Source: Agarophyton chilense
Lineage: Eukaryota; Rhodophyta; Florideophyceae; Gracilariales; Gracilariaceae
Direction of reading: 5' to 3'
Assembly: GCA_030374765.1 (NCBI GenBank)
Contig: JARGXX010000097.1
Coordinates: 682,001 to 746,000 of the forward strand
DNA length: 64,000 bases
Positions 1 through 10,598 of the stretch are shown here, one piece after another (position 1 is the first letter of the stretch; every line of letters starts with the position of its first letter). Made by a program: the position numbers and the translations under genes. The notes beneath the pieces are model-generated. The model saw only the letters and a program-made list of their open reading frames with translations. It had not been told where the DNA came from and did not search any database.

Positions 1-329
1 AGGGTGGCGGGGAGCGGAGGTGCATAAGTAGTGTGCGCCCCCGAGCTGCAACCCGCATTACAGTCGGTGGTGGCGCCTGCACCCACGTGGCGGAAATATC
101 ACGGGGTGGGGGACGCCAACTACCTACAACTATGCTACGTGTTAATCTACTGTACATGTCCGTCCGGTGTGCCATCTTCGCACACGTGTGCGACCAGGCC
201 ACTTGCACTCAGTCCTGACCACGCCCTTTTTACCTGACAACCCGCTCGGATTCACTATACTACACGACTGATCTATCAGTATGCATCTTCACCGGATATA
301 GTTCTGGTTTCGAGCTTTTGTTCGCATCA
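1..329. other. No gene recognised
   Basis: This stretch is GC-rich at its left edge and has only short frames without family resemblance. I see no LTR boundary, RNA gene or promoter element that I can defend. It may be flanking DNA of the Copia remnant that follows, or the decayed end of it. Confidence 0.4.
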
Positions 330-2082
330 CAAACAAGCTTTTGGACCGCTATGAAATTCTATACAACATTCCGCGCACTCTGTAAAAGAGTGATATACTC
401 AGCCTCTCCGCACGAGAGTGCAATGATACTCTGCTTCTTTGAACTCCACATAATCGGATCGTTGTTCACCTGTACCAGATACCCTTTTGTTGGCCTTCTA
501 TTCCTTTTTCACCCAACCCAATTGGAGTCGCAAAAGTCTTTCAGGGGCCTCTCGCTCATCGACGGAAATGAAAGTCGATTATACTTCGTCCAAAATAAAT
601 ACTGAACCATTTGCTTCAAAAGCATCAAGTGACGTTTTTTGGGCTCTTGAATTTGCCTTAATAGATGTTATTCGGCGTAAGATATGTCAGGACGGGTGCA
701 TACCGCTGTGTATTTGATGTATCCGACGATAGAGTGATATAAGTTATGCTCCCTCCGATAAAGTACGGGTTCATCCTTGTACCTATTCTTCAAGTTACAA
801 GTTGTAGATAGTGGAGTACAGACCAAATTCGTGTGTCACAGTTCGATTTTTGTAACAATTCCTTCGATGCACATGGATTGATCCAGAAACATTTCATTCC
901 TTGAACGAGTAATACTGGAACCAATGAAGAGATTTTCAGATCTCAGGCACTTCACTTTGAACGTTGACATCATTCGTTCCTTGAATTCAGCCCTAAGAGA
1001 CTTTGGAGACGAACCAAACATGAGGTCGTCAACCACAACGACCAAGTTTAGGAATGAGCCATCTTCTGACTTGGAGAGGTAAAGTTTATGATCGCTCTTC
1101 GAATTTTTGAAATCTATCTGGAGAAGAACCTCATGAAAAAGAAATCCCCAGATTCTACTTGCTTGTACCGACCCGTACATTCACTTGAGAAGGAAGCAGA
1201 CCTTTCCGGGTTCATACGATATTTCATTGGAGTTAGTAGGTTGTGCGATAATCAATAGCTTGACCCTATCACCATAAAGTTATGTGTTGCTAATGTCCAA
1301 TATTTCCAGGTGAAAGTCCTTTGCAGCAGCCTTTGAAATTGGTAGGCGAATAGTTTTATGACGGGCTACTGGGGCGTAGATGTCACCGGAATTTTTGTCG
1401 AGGAAAGGGAGTTGCTTATCTCCTCGAACAGACAGCGATATTTGGGGAGCATCTGTGGCATATCAGTTGTATCCTTACGAATGAATTTCCACAAGTGTGG
1501 TATGGGCTTCATATCCGGGGTTCGGTCTACATATTTCGATGTGCCACGATCAATTAAGGCATCAAATTCTCGAGCGATGGCTTCTGCCCATTCCTTGACC
1601 TTGCCGGGTTCCTCAAACGATTTAGGGATGCTCGTACTGGTAGTATACCTTTCCATCGCGGCCATGCAATGTACGAGAGAATTTTCCATGTGATCTTCAC
1701 ACTAATCGCCTCCTTCGAGTTCAGCTTCTTAGCGGCTACGGGAAGTGAAATCCATTAAGTCAGGTTGGGAAGGTAATCGATCTGGTGTGGATGTCTGAAA
1801 ATCTGCCAAACGCGTATTGATGATTTTATCCCACTGTGGCACATAATGCGCAATAGGATTCTCGGACTCTCCATTCTTACGAAGTGTCCAGACACAGCGC
1901 GTGGTACAAACTTTTTGTGCGGAGCAGTGACGGACCGATATGTGTAGGCGCGACCTTGCTGTCCAAAAGGATAAGAGATGCTCCAAGTTCGGTTGGTTAC
2001 CAGACCAAAAAGAGTGTGCAGTGTACATGTTCACTCTTGCACAGGGGAGACGGTTCCATAACTAGTTTGCGTGGATAATCGC
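330..2082 (-). mobile_element. Copia remnant G (RT and RNase H region)
   Basis: This is a decayed Ty1/copia element on the minus strand. Seen in the sequence: the start of the reverse transcriptase domain around 1,366-1,689 (a frame ending in the typical 'W-K-F-I-R-K' style region), the late palm region with a V-V-D-D-L type motif at 836-1,180, and RNase H signatures around 400-650 that read like T-R-P-D-I-S-Y-A and W-S-S-K-K-Q-S. The part at 1,729-2,034 resembles the linker between integrase and reverse transcriptase. It is broken in many places and no LTR is visible, so it is a truncated fossil and clearly older than E and F. The 5' LTR of element A appears to start immediately to its right, so A probably inserted into or beside it. 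Confidence 0.7.
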
Positions 2083-2897
2083 TGTAGAGCAACTCGTACG
2101 CCTATAATCGGTCGGGAACCATTCATATGGCATCCGATCTATCGGGGACCATGTCAACGATTTTATGAGTGTTATTAGTTTTTAGTATTTTAGACACCTT
2201 AGAAGATATGTTAGCCAAGTCTCTACAGTAGTACCGTAGTGGACGGATGGACGTGCAAGGCTGGGTTTACACATATGACACGTGTATGGACCAGAATTGG
2301 TTTGCACTATTATAGTCTACACGTGTAGTTCACTGTCTAGAATAAACTTAAGCGATGGCTTCACCGCCATTGCTACCACCAAGTAAATGGCAACCAAGTG
2401 CTTGGCTCTAGATTATGTCGCCTACGCAAGTCTCCGTCTCTTAATGGGAGGAAACGCGACCGGTTTGGCTAATCTATCCCCTCGGCAAGCTCAGGTATCA
2501 ATGTACCCTTGTTTTTGGTGTGTTTCTTTCTTTTGTTGGTTTTCGTGTGTTTAGGACAGTACACCGCCCCTGTAAAGGATTGTTTTTACCCGTTTTCATT
2601 TCGCTTATCCAGTGTGGATACCTCTTTCATAGGTCTGTACGCTTTGTCGTGCGTCCTATTTCGCCCTACATTTTCGCCCTACACTTTGGCGTTGTCCACG
2701 TAATATCCTTGTCCTTGGATCCCCCTTAGATTCTTTCCCTTTTCCTGGGTTCATCACCTTCGTAGGTATTGCCTGACCCACCGTGGTCTTACACCCACAC
2801 ATCGGTGGCACGAAGGCACGTTCGCTGAGTTACCCCTCTTCGCGAGAGCGGGACTCGAACACCCGAGCGGTATTTCCCCATTTGGGAATGCTCTACA
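2083..2897 (+). repeat. 5' LTR of element A
   Basis: The right edge is firm: the sequence ends GCTCTACA, then two bases, then the primer-binding site. The left edge is chosen because TGTAGAGC at 2,083 is the exact inverted match of that end, giving an 8-bp terminal inverted repeat of the TG...CA kind. The LTR of B has the analogous pair TGTAGTAC/GTACTACA. No second copy is present in the window, so the left edge rests on the inverted repeat only. Confidence 0.6.
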
Positions 2898-2899
2898 TC

Positions 2900-2913
2900 T
2901 GGTCTCCCGACTT
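2900..2913 (+). promoter_or_regulatory. Primer-binding site of element A
   Basis: TGGTCTCCCGACTT lies two bases after the LTR end. It is complementary to a tRNA 3' end reading AAGUCGGGAGA plus CCA. The same 14 bases occur at the equivalent place in elements B, C and D, so all four use the same primer tRNA. Confidence 0.8.
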
Positions 2914-3058
2914 CGAACGGAAGAACCTGACAGGTATTTAAGGTTTGAAGATCGAATCCCGTTTGCTACGGATATTCATTGCTACTTTGCTATCTCTTTT
3001 CGAGGCTATCGATTTGGTTTAATTAGTATTCCGAAGTGGTCGGTTCACTTTTTACATT

Positions 3059-3757
3059 ATGTCACAGCCTGCCCCCACGTCGAGAAAGGGATCCGTACGA
3101 GCGGCAAGGGGTACAGCACGTGCTGAACCCCGCTTGCGAATGTCCGCCCCGGAGGAATTAATTGTTTATCAAACTGATATTAAAGCTCGTGGAGCGCCCT
3201 CAGCTGCTTCTAAACCTCAATTGGTCGCCCCTGCGGTACCACAACCAATTGTTGAAACACCGTCAGCGGTAAACCGAATCATTGAGTCGACTGAGTACCA
3301 AAACTTGGACTTGCGTTTGCACATTGCAAGTATCGCTCATATTTCTCTGTTACAAAAGGTTACCGAACTCCGTCTTATGGTGGATGACACCCATGATCGG
3401 GATGTTTCAGGAGAAATTCGAGTCCTTCGAAGAGATGTTGACTCCATTTTTGAATGTCTGCGTGTTCCAGGAACTTTCAAAAAGGAATACGCAGACCACG
3501 TTGATGACGTCTGCGCCAACACAGAACGACTCCAAGGTCATTTGGACACGCTTGAAGCGACAATCCGATTAGATCAAGAAGTTGCCGCCAAGGCGGATGA
3601 AATTGCCATGTCAGTTCATTCGATTGGATTCGAGAAAAAAGGAAGTCGTCGTCATTCCAAAAAAGAAGTACATTACAGTTCACGTTCATTTAGTTCAGGT
3701 TCTAACCGCCACTCTGTGGAATCATCCTCTGACTGTTCAGAAGAAAATGATCACCAC
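3059..3757 (+). pseudogene. Element A gag, first stretch
   Basis: The frame starts with ATG at 3,059, about 145 bp after the primer-binding site. It encodes a hydrophilic, basic N-terminus, then a helical stretch and a serine-rich tail (S-S-R-S-F-S-S-G-S style), as in the gag proteins of elements B, C and D. It runs into the LTR of B at 3,758. It is a fossil gag fragment, not a host gene. Confidence 0.7.
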
Positions 3758-4326
3758 TGTAGTACTATACAACCACCAATGGCTGAGTGGGGAAGTAGTA
3801 TGTACCGAGGGTAGCGGCGGTAGAGTCCAGCCACTGGGGGTGATAATCCACTGGGGTCTACTTGAGTCGTGGGCACCTTTTGACCAGCGGGCGCAATAGG
3901 CGGGCGTTACCCGAGGACCCTACAGGTCGGGTGGCACTCGTAACGATGGCTTGGAAGCCCGTGTCCTCTGGAACTTTGGGGTAGGTTGAAGACGGAGGTG
4001 GTGCTTGCCTTTACTTCCTCAGTGGCCGGCTGCACTCACGCCACTAATATAGTAGGCGAGGCGCTCAGGTCCACTGGTAAACAACCCTAAAAAATAAAAT
4101 AAAATATCCTACTCCCTCTGGGCGCACTGCCTTTCAATGCCAGGTCCACCGGAGGTCACTGGTCTGATCTCCTGCTCCCGTGTGCATATCTCCACGTGGC
4201 CACTGGGTGGGGTTGCCAACCGCTGCTCCTGCCGTGCGCGTACTTTAGTGCTCGACCGCCGCACCACTTTGGGACTACTCATCCGACACTCAACATCGCT
4301 ACCGTCCTTAGGCCCATTGTACTACA
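3758..4326 (-). repeat. 3' LTR of element B
   Basis: 569 bp, starting TGTAGTAC and ending GTACTACA on the plus strand, an 8-bp terminal inverted repeat. It matches 12,793-13,361 along its full length. It contains six CCANTGG-type palindromes or close variants, showing that the dispersed motif is not confined to coding DNA. Confidence 0.93.
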
Positions 4327-4485
4327 GACTCCCCTCCTTAGATTCGGCCGTCTCGGCCGACCAACGTCCATGCGGTTGATGCCAGTGGACTTACTTCCCC
4401 AAGGAACGCCCCTGGTAGGTCGTGTCAGCGACTTACGGCCGCGTATAGCGTCGCCCAGACTGTACCATGCTGCAGAGAGCGTCCC

Positions 4486-5419
4486 ATGGCATTCCCATTG
4501 GTCACCGGCCTTTTTAGCGCGCACGCGGAGGTTTCTCTGCCACGGGGCTACGTGCCGTGCGTGCGGATCCAATGGGCAGTTGCATCTATCCGTCCGATCG
4601 GGCGCGTGGTGCCCATGACCAATTGGTACCTTCTTCCTGGGGCCGCGTACCGCCTGATCCCGTCGGTCGCTTTCATTCGTCCAGCCGCGTTCCCTCACAA
4701 TTGGTCTTCCTTTCAGCGCGTCCTTTGGGCCGTGATGACGGCAAGACCTATGGCGCGAAGCCTCTGTTGGCTACTCCCGTGGACGTTCCCTGCCGCGACA
4801 TCGCGGATTGCTATCCTCCGGCCATCGGGTTCGACGTCGCTTGCCTCAGGCCTCAGATCTTCGGGGCCCCTGTGGTGCCTGAACCAGCGTCCTCATGGAC
4901 GCCCAACATGGAACCTCCGACGGTCGGGCTTCACGAGTCGTTCAACAGTCCACCGGCCGCTGGTACTGATCCCGGAACGTCCTTTGCGGTCACCGTTGCT
5001 GCTACTCCCTCGGTCGCTCCTGTGATTCCTCGCGCGCATGTTTTCCCTATGGCCGTAACGCAAGCATACGACGATCTCGTCGCCGCTTGCCGTGCCGTCG
5101 GGGCCACCGAGGCCATTGGAGTTGTCGAGGTCTTGAAGGCCGCGCAATCGTAGGTGCGTTGGGCGTCGCGGTAGATTCCCTCGTGGGTAAGAACCAGGAG
5201 GTCAAAAAGGCATTGGCGTCCATCCTGGAGGAGAACGCAAAGGTTCTCTCGAACTCCGTAGCGGCCCATATGGATAACCGTTTCGGACTGAGCCTTACGG
5301 ACACCGAGAACTTCTCGGACAACTCGACCGCCTCGGGTCACAGCCCCCTCCACAAACGCTCCCGCATGGGTCCTTCCAGTGGTCCGTCGTCCTTTTGGGC
5401 TAGCACGAATGTCCAATAA
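4486..5419 (+). CDS. Antisense accessory frame of element B
   Basis: Reading frames on the plus strand lie between the end of pol and the 3' LTR of B, that is, antisense to gag and pol. The main frame runs to 5,153 (ATG candidates near 4,572). It encodes a Pro/Ser/Ala-rich protein ending in a helical segment, and a neighbouring frame to 5,419 has a Lys/Glu-rich helical stretch followed by a Ser-rich tail. It matches no family I know. Elements C and D have an antisense frame in the same place, but the three products do not align by eye. About one break is likely. Function is unknown; a DNA-binding or regulatory role is only a hypothesis. Confidence 0.45.
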
Positions 5420-6354
5420 AGGGTTTCCAAGGGGTCTAGCTCCTTCTTTTCAATGTCCTGGTAGGTCAATTGCTGTTTGACGTGGCCATGTTCGACCTTC
5501 TGGCCTTGGCGCTGCGCTGCCGTCCGGCGGTTCTCCCTCTGCAGGGTCCATCCCGGAGGTCTGTGAGGTCACCTGCCCTATTGAGCGTGGTCAGGGCGCG
5601 TTTCCTTGGGCCATCGGTGGGGACTGGGTGAGTTCCCGCGGAGAAGTCCGTCCGTTGGGCCCTAGCACTACAATCGATTCCCGTGGTCCCTCCTTCGGGA
5701 GCTCTAACCGTAGGTCCAAGAGGTTGGTTTGCGCTCGTCAGACCCGTGGAGGCTTCGTCCTACCACCCTCATCCGTTGGTCGGGAACCGCCGTCTTCTTC
5801 GCGACGCACCACACCGGCCAAGCGGGGAAGGAACAGCGAGCGGTGCCCGTGGCGGCGGTTTGCTCGGTGCGCCGTGGCACGCGCAGATGCCTATTGGTGG
5901 GAGGCGGATCGCGTGTCGCGCGTCCAAAACCTGTGGTCCGGGACGCTCCCCTTCTTCGGACAGATGAACAGCGCTGCAGAATAAAGTCCGAAGGGCGTGT
6001 TCCAGAGGCAGAGGCATTGCCGCAATCGGGAACCAGCCGGCGGGTGATCAAATAAAGTAATTGACCAATTTTTTGAGAAAATCGAATGCCCGCTGGAGTC
6101 CAAATCCGGTGTCCGTGGTCTCTGCGCGGCTTGGTTTCGGGGATGCGGCCGTTTTTTGTTTTGGGCCGAAATCCGGGGTTGCACGGCATCTAAAAAAATT
6201 GACGCAATTCCGACGTCTGATGTTTTGAGTGCCGCGCGCCCCGGGAAGCCTCACGCGCGATCATCCTGAAGGTGTTGTCCAAAGGCGGCTACACCAATTC
6301 CATTGGTCTTACACATATGAGGGCGGCGGTTCGCTCGGCGGGCCGTGCAGCTCC
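5420..6354. other. GC-rich interval of element B without a clear gene
   Basis: This interval lies between the antisense frame and the end of pol. Both strands have overlapping open frames, as expected from GC-rich, stop-poor DNA, and none has a recognisable domain or convincing composition. It belongs to element B by position. Confidence 0.5.
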
Positions 6355-9300
6355 CTATTGGCGGGAGGCGGAACGCGGGGTGCGTGTGACGAACCTATGG
6401 CTAGGAATCCTCCCCTCCTTAAGGTCACGCTCCGTGTGGCCCATTTTTGACCAATAACGGGCAATAAAATTACGTGGGATATTTTCCGCGGGTAGCCATT
6501 GGTCGTCCTTGGGGCTGTAGCCATACCAGCGTACTTTGTAGAGCACCTCGCCATCCTCGTCCAGACCAGCGGAGACCACGCGGTCAACGACGTATTCCCG
6601 CGTTGTGTCGGGTTGGTGCGGGGCGGGAGGCGTACCGGGGGGCGTGATGCTGGGAGAGTGCGCGTGGGACGCGGGGCCATCTGGATCGGCGGAGACCACC
6701 GGCGTGGCGCGTGGAGTGCTGCCCGCAGGACGTGTTGGGCATGCGGGAGGCTCGGAGGACGATGAGGCAGCGGGGGCCACTGGAAAGCTAGGCGCCCGGG
6801 AGACGCGGTCAACGGAGACGGTATCCTGAAGGCCATCGTGGTCAATGGTGACCGTGTTCCCTGTGGTCTTGATAACCCGATACGGGCCAGTGGAGTGCGG
6901 AAGTAGCTTGCGCGCGATGTCCTCGGTTTCGTGTTTTTCCCTCGGCGGTCGGTCCAAGTGGACATAATTTCCAGGGGCGAACTTCGGCGTAAACCATATG
7001 GCCTTGTCAAAGTTAGCTTTGTAGCGATTTTGCGCTTTGTCCAGATTGGTCTGGGCGGCCTTGAGGATAGCGTCGATGCGCTTTCGCGAGTACCTTTTGA
7101 CCTGTGCCGGGGTCATGTCGCCCGTGATGTCCTGAGGGGTAGAGAGCTCTTGAAGCTCGACCATGTAGGGCGTCGGGGCGCGAACCAGAGTAAGGTCGAA
7201 TGGCGTGGTACCGGTGGACCGATGGACTTGGTTATTGTACGCGTAGACCAACGGTTGGACATAGTCGTCCCAGTCCAATTGGTGCTCCGCCACATAGTGG
7301 CTTAACCTTGCGGCCAAGGTGCGATTAAAGCGTTCCGCTTGTCCATTGGTCTGCGGGTGGTAGGCGGTGGTCAGGAGGTGTTTCAGACCTAAGGCCAAGC
7401 AGACATGCTCAAAGAACTTTGAGGTGAACTGCGGCCCATTGTCCGTCAGGAGAAAGAGGGGGAGACCGTAGGGATATATCCAATGGACCAGGAAAGCCAT
7501 TGCAACGTCAGTTGCAGTGGTCGACCGTAGGGGGATGGCTCTTGTCATCTTGGAGAACCTATCGGTTATGACCAAGATGAAGGGATTCCCATGAGTCGAT
7601 TTAGGAAACGGCCCCAGGATATCCATAGCGACGAATTCCGAAGGCCCGGCCGCAGGGAATAGTTTAAGTTTCCCCTGGTGGATGGCCCGTGTCCCGCGGA
7701 TTTTCGCGCAAGCGGCGCAATTCCGTGCGGTCTCCAGGAGGTCGTTGGCCATGAGGGGCCAGTAAAAGAATCTCCTTAAGGTCTGATACATTCTTGTCCC
7801 GCCAGGGTGGTTGGCCATACGGGGGTAGTGGGCGAGATATAAAAGTCTCGCCTGCAGAACCTTTGGTACGACGCGTTGCAATGCTCCGTCCAATGGTGAG
7901 CGTCGGCAGAGAATACCGTGTCGGTCATATTCAAACAATGACCCTGGGGTCCCCATGGCTTTAGCCCACTGGGCGCATTGCTCATCCTTACCTTGGGCCA
8001 CAAGGAATTCCTTGAAGGTAATCGGAGTGAGGTCTTCCACCTCCGAGTCGGCCACATGGACTTCCAATGGCGGGTCCTCCCAGTCTATCGTGCAGGTCAT
8101 GACCGTTGGGGCTTCAACACTAGTGGTTCTAGTGGACACTTCGCCTATGAGGTCTCCGGCGGACTCGTCCTCGTCCCGGTCCCGTGGTCCATCCCATATG
8201 GTGGAAATATCATCGTCCAGAGGAGTTTGATCAGACCCATCGGTCAAAATGCGTGACAGGGCGTCGGCGGCCTGATGCTTCAACCCAGGCCTATAGGTCA
8301 CCTCGTAGTCAAATTCGGCCAAGCGGAGTCTCCAACGGGCCAAACGGGACGACGCGTCGGTCATATTGAGAAGCCATCGGAGGGACGTATAGTCTGTCCT
8401 GATGGTAAAACGCACGCCTTCCAGGTAGGGCCTTAGGTGTAGAACTGACCAAACGATAGCAAGACATTCCCGTTCGGACGTACTGTAGTTCCATTCGGCC
8501 TTCGTGAGGGAGCGGCTCCAGTAGCCAATGGGTCGATAGTCCTTTGGAGAGTCCTGTTCTTGCAGGAGCGTACATCCCACTTGGGTCGCCGACGCATCCG
8601 TGTCAAGGATGTACGGTTTATTGGCCTTTGGTAACGCCAATATTGGTGGGTTCACCAAGTGGTCCTTGAAGCCTTGGTAGGCTTCAAATTGTTCGTCCGT
8701 AAGGTTATCGAACTCCGAAGGGGTCCCTTTTTTAAGCATCTCGTTGAGGGGGGATGCAATCTTGGCAAACCCAGGGACGAACCGACGGTAAACATTGCAG
8801 AGACCTAAAAAGGAACGCAATTCCGTATGGGTCCGCGGGGGTTTAGCACTCCGTATGGCCTTAGTTGTAGCTTTAGCCACCTGGAGTTTGCCCGGTAGGA
8901 CCACATGGCCAAGATAGTCCACCGAAGGCTGAAAGAAGTAACACTTCTTCAGCTTCAGTGTGACACCGGCCTGTTGGAGCAACCTAAGGACAGCCTTCAC
9001 ATGAGTGAAGTGTTCACCAATGGACCTCGAAAAGATGATAACATCATCTAAGTAGACCAGGGCAAATTTCCATTTGACCCTGGAAAGGACGATGTCCATT
9101 GCCCGTTGGAAAGTCACCGGCGCATTCATAAGACCAAAGGGCATTCGCGTGAACCGGAACAGTCCCTCGTGGGTCGTAAAGGTGGTCAACGCCTTGGCCT
9201 TGTCGTCCATTGGTACCTGCCAGTAGCCGCAGTTAGCGTCCAACGTGGTAAAAACTTGGGCCTCACCCAATGAATCCAGACAGTCGTCCATCCTGGGGAT

Positions 9301-10518
9301 AGGGTAACTGTCCCGTTTGGTCACTGCGTTTAGCTTACGGTAATCAATGCAAAACCGAACCGTCCCATCCTTCTTGGCCACGAGGACAAAAGGGCTTGCC
9401 CATTCGGCCTCGTTGGGTGGTGCTCGCTCGATAACTCCAGCGGTCTTCATCTTCGCGATTTCTTGCGCCACTGTTTCTCGTCCTTTAAGGCCTGTCCTAT
9501 AGGGGTGCTGGTACTGCGGGGCGGCGCCTTCCTTGAGGTCAACGCGATGTTTCGTCGCATCGATCTCGCCTAATTTTCCGCTCCACATGTCAGCAAAGTC
9601 CTTCAAGAGCTCGATAACTTTCGTCCTGTAGGGCTCAAATTCCTCCCCGAGGTTGACTTCGCGTTCCCAATTGGCCACTGGTTCTGCGCCCGACGGCAGG
9701 ATTCCCGGCTGGATTCCCGGCTGGATTTCCACTATGGCCACTGGGGCAGGTAGTGTGATTCCAACTACCGTACCTTTGGGCAGCCTCGTGGGTCTATCGT
9801 GGAAATTGCTTAGCGTCACCGCAAAGGGCCTACTGGGTACCTCGTTCATCACTCCATTGGCCATTAGAGCTAAATGCTTGGTGACCAGCTTGGGGTGGTT
9901 CTGCAATGACACAAGACCTGAGGATTCGCAAACCGCTGGGGCTACCACTTGGGTCATCGGCGGTATTACTATCGCCGTAGCCAAACGGACCTTGTTGGAC
10001 ACAGTCTGTTTGGGCAGATTCGGCCTCGTGGGGTTGGCTTCGGGTCCAGGGCGTGATCCAACAATGGCCAATGGGGATGCTCGGTGAAAAGACACCTTCC
10101 TTTGGCCAGGATAGATAGCTTTTACATATCTATCGATAAAACTCGCCCCTAGGATACCCTCTGCCCCCAGGTTCGGACATACAAGAAACCAAGTCCTGAC
10201 CTTCAGGTGATCCAATTGGATATAAAGCGGGATGATTCCGCGAATGTTCATAGGCCGCCTCGAAGCGTCTGTCACCTTCGGTGACTTCCTCTCCTGTACC
10301 ATCCGTTCCCAGCCCAATGGTAAGACCTTCGGATGTACGAGGTTTGGACCTGCGCCCGTGTCCAACACGGCCGTGAAAGTCCGCGTCGTGTTCGCAGGCA
10401 GTGCAAGGGTCCTGTGCACTTTATAATTGTCCTTCCTCAGGACGCATACAGCGTCCTCGAGGTCTTCCCACTGGTCAACGGCGTACACCTGACTCGGGTC
10501 CCGATACACTCCGTCCAT
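6355..10518 (-). CDS. Element B pol: PR-RT-RNase H-IN-chromodomain
   Basis: A single 1,387-residue frame encodes the full Ty3/gypsy enzyme set. Visible landmarks are an aspartic protease D-T-G-A-G near residue 52; reverse transcriptase with Y-L-D-D-V near 488 and M-P-F-G-L before it; RNase H with D-T-D-A-S; an integrase H-H-C-C zinc region near 895 followed by a D,D,E core with L-L-T-D-N-G-P; and a C-terminal chromodomain near 1,310-1,360 ending in V-R-W-Y-G-Y. Chromodomains in this lineage are known to steer integration to modified histones. The first codon shown is an ATG, but fusion to gag by frameshifting is common in the family, so the true start of the polyprotein is uncertain. It is antisense to the accessory frame at 4,486-5,419. 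Confidence 0.93.
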   Translation of the reverse strand: MDGVYRDPSQVYAVDQWEDLEDAVCVLRKDNYKVHRTLALPANTTRTFTAVLDTGAGPNLVHPKVLPLGWERMVQERKSPKVTDASRRPMNIRGIIPLYIQLDHLKVRTWFLVCPNLGAEGILGASFIDRYVKAIYPGQRKVSFHRASPLAIVGSRPGPEANPTRPNLPKQTVSNKVRLATAIVIPPMTQVVAPAVCESSGLVSLQNHPKLVTKHLALMANGVMNEVPSRPFAVTLSNFHDRPTRLPKGTVVGITLPAPVAIVEIQPGIQPGILPSGAEPVANWEREVNLGEEFEPYRTKVIELLKDFADMWSGKLGEIDATKHRVDLKEGAAPQYQHPYRTGLKGRETVAQEIAKMKTAGVIERAPPNEAEWASPFVLVAKKDGTVRFCIDYRKLNAVTKRDSYPIPRMDDCLDSLGEAQVFTTLDANCGYWQVPMDDKAKALTTFTTHEGLFRFTRMPFGLMNAPVTFQRAMDIVLSRVKWKFALVYLDDVIIFSRSIGEHFTHVKAVLRLLQQAGVTLKLKKCYFFQPSVDYLGHVVLPGKLQVAKATTKAIRSAKPPRTHTELRSFLGLCNVYRRFVPGFAKIASPLNEMLKKGTPSEFDNLTDEQFEAYQGFKDHLVNPPILALPKANKPYILDTDASATQVGCTLLQEQDSPKDYRPIGYWSRSLTKAEWNYSTSERECLAIVWSVLHLRPYLEGVRFTIRTDYTSLRWLLNMTDASSRLARWRLRLAEFDYEVTYRPGLKHQAADALSRILTDGSDQTPLDDDISTIWDGPRDRDEDESAGDLIGEVSTRTTSVEAPTVMTCTIDWEDPPLEVHVADSEVEDLTPITFKEFLVAQGKDEQCAQWAKAMGTPGSLFEYDRHGILCRRSPLDGALQRVVPKVLQARLLYLAHYPRMANHPGGTRMYQTLRRFFYWPLMANDLLETARNCAACAKIRGTRAIHQGKLKLFPAAGPSEFVAMDILGPFPKSTHGNPFILVITDRFSKMTRAIPLRSTTATDVAMAFLVHWIYPYGLPLFLLTDNGPQFTSKFFEHVCLALGLKHLLTTAYHPQTNGQAERFNRTLAARLSHYVAEHQLDWDDYVQPLVYAYNNQVHRSTGTTPFDLTLVRAPTPYMVELQELSTPQDITGDMTPAQVKRYSRKRIDAILKAAQTNLDKAQNRYKANFDKAIWFTPKFAPGNYVHLDRPPREKHETEDIARKLLPHSTGPYRVIKTTGNTVTIDHDGLQDTVSVDRVSRAPSFPVAPAASSSSEPPACPTRPAGSTPRATPVVSADPDGPASHAHSPSITPPGTPPAPHQPDTTREYVVDRVVSAGLDEDGEVLYKVRWYGYSPKDDQWLPAENIPRNFIARYWSKMGHTERDLKEGRIPSHRFVTRTPRSASRQ

Positions 10519-10598
10519 TGGTTTTGACTTTAACTTCTCCTCTCGGGTCTCCGTGTCTGGGGTACTGAGGCAGTTGGTGTTAGAGGGACGGCACGCCT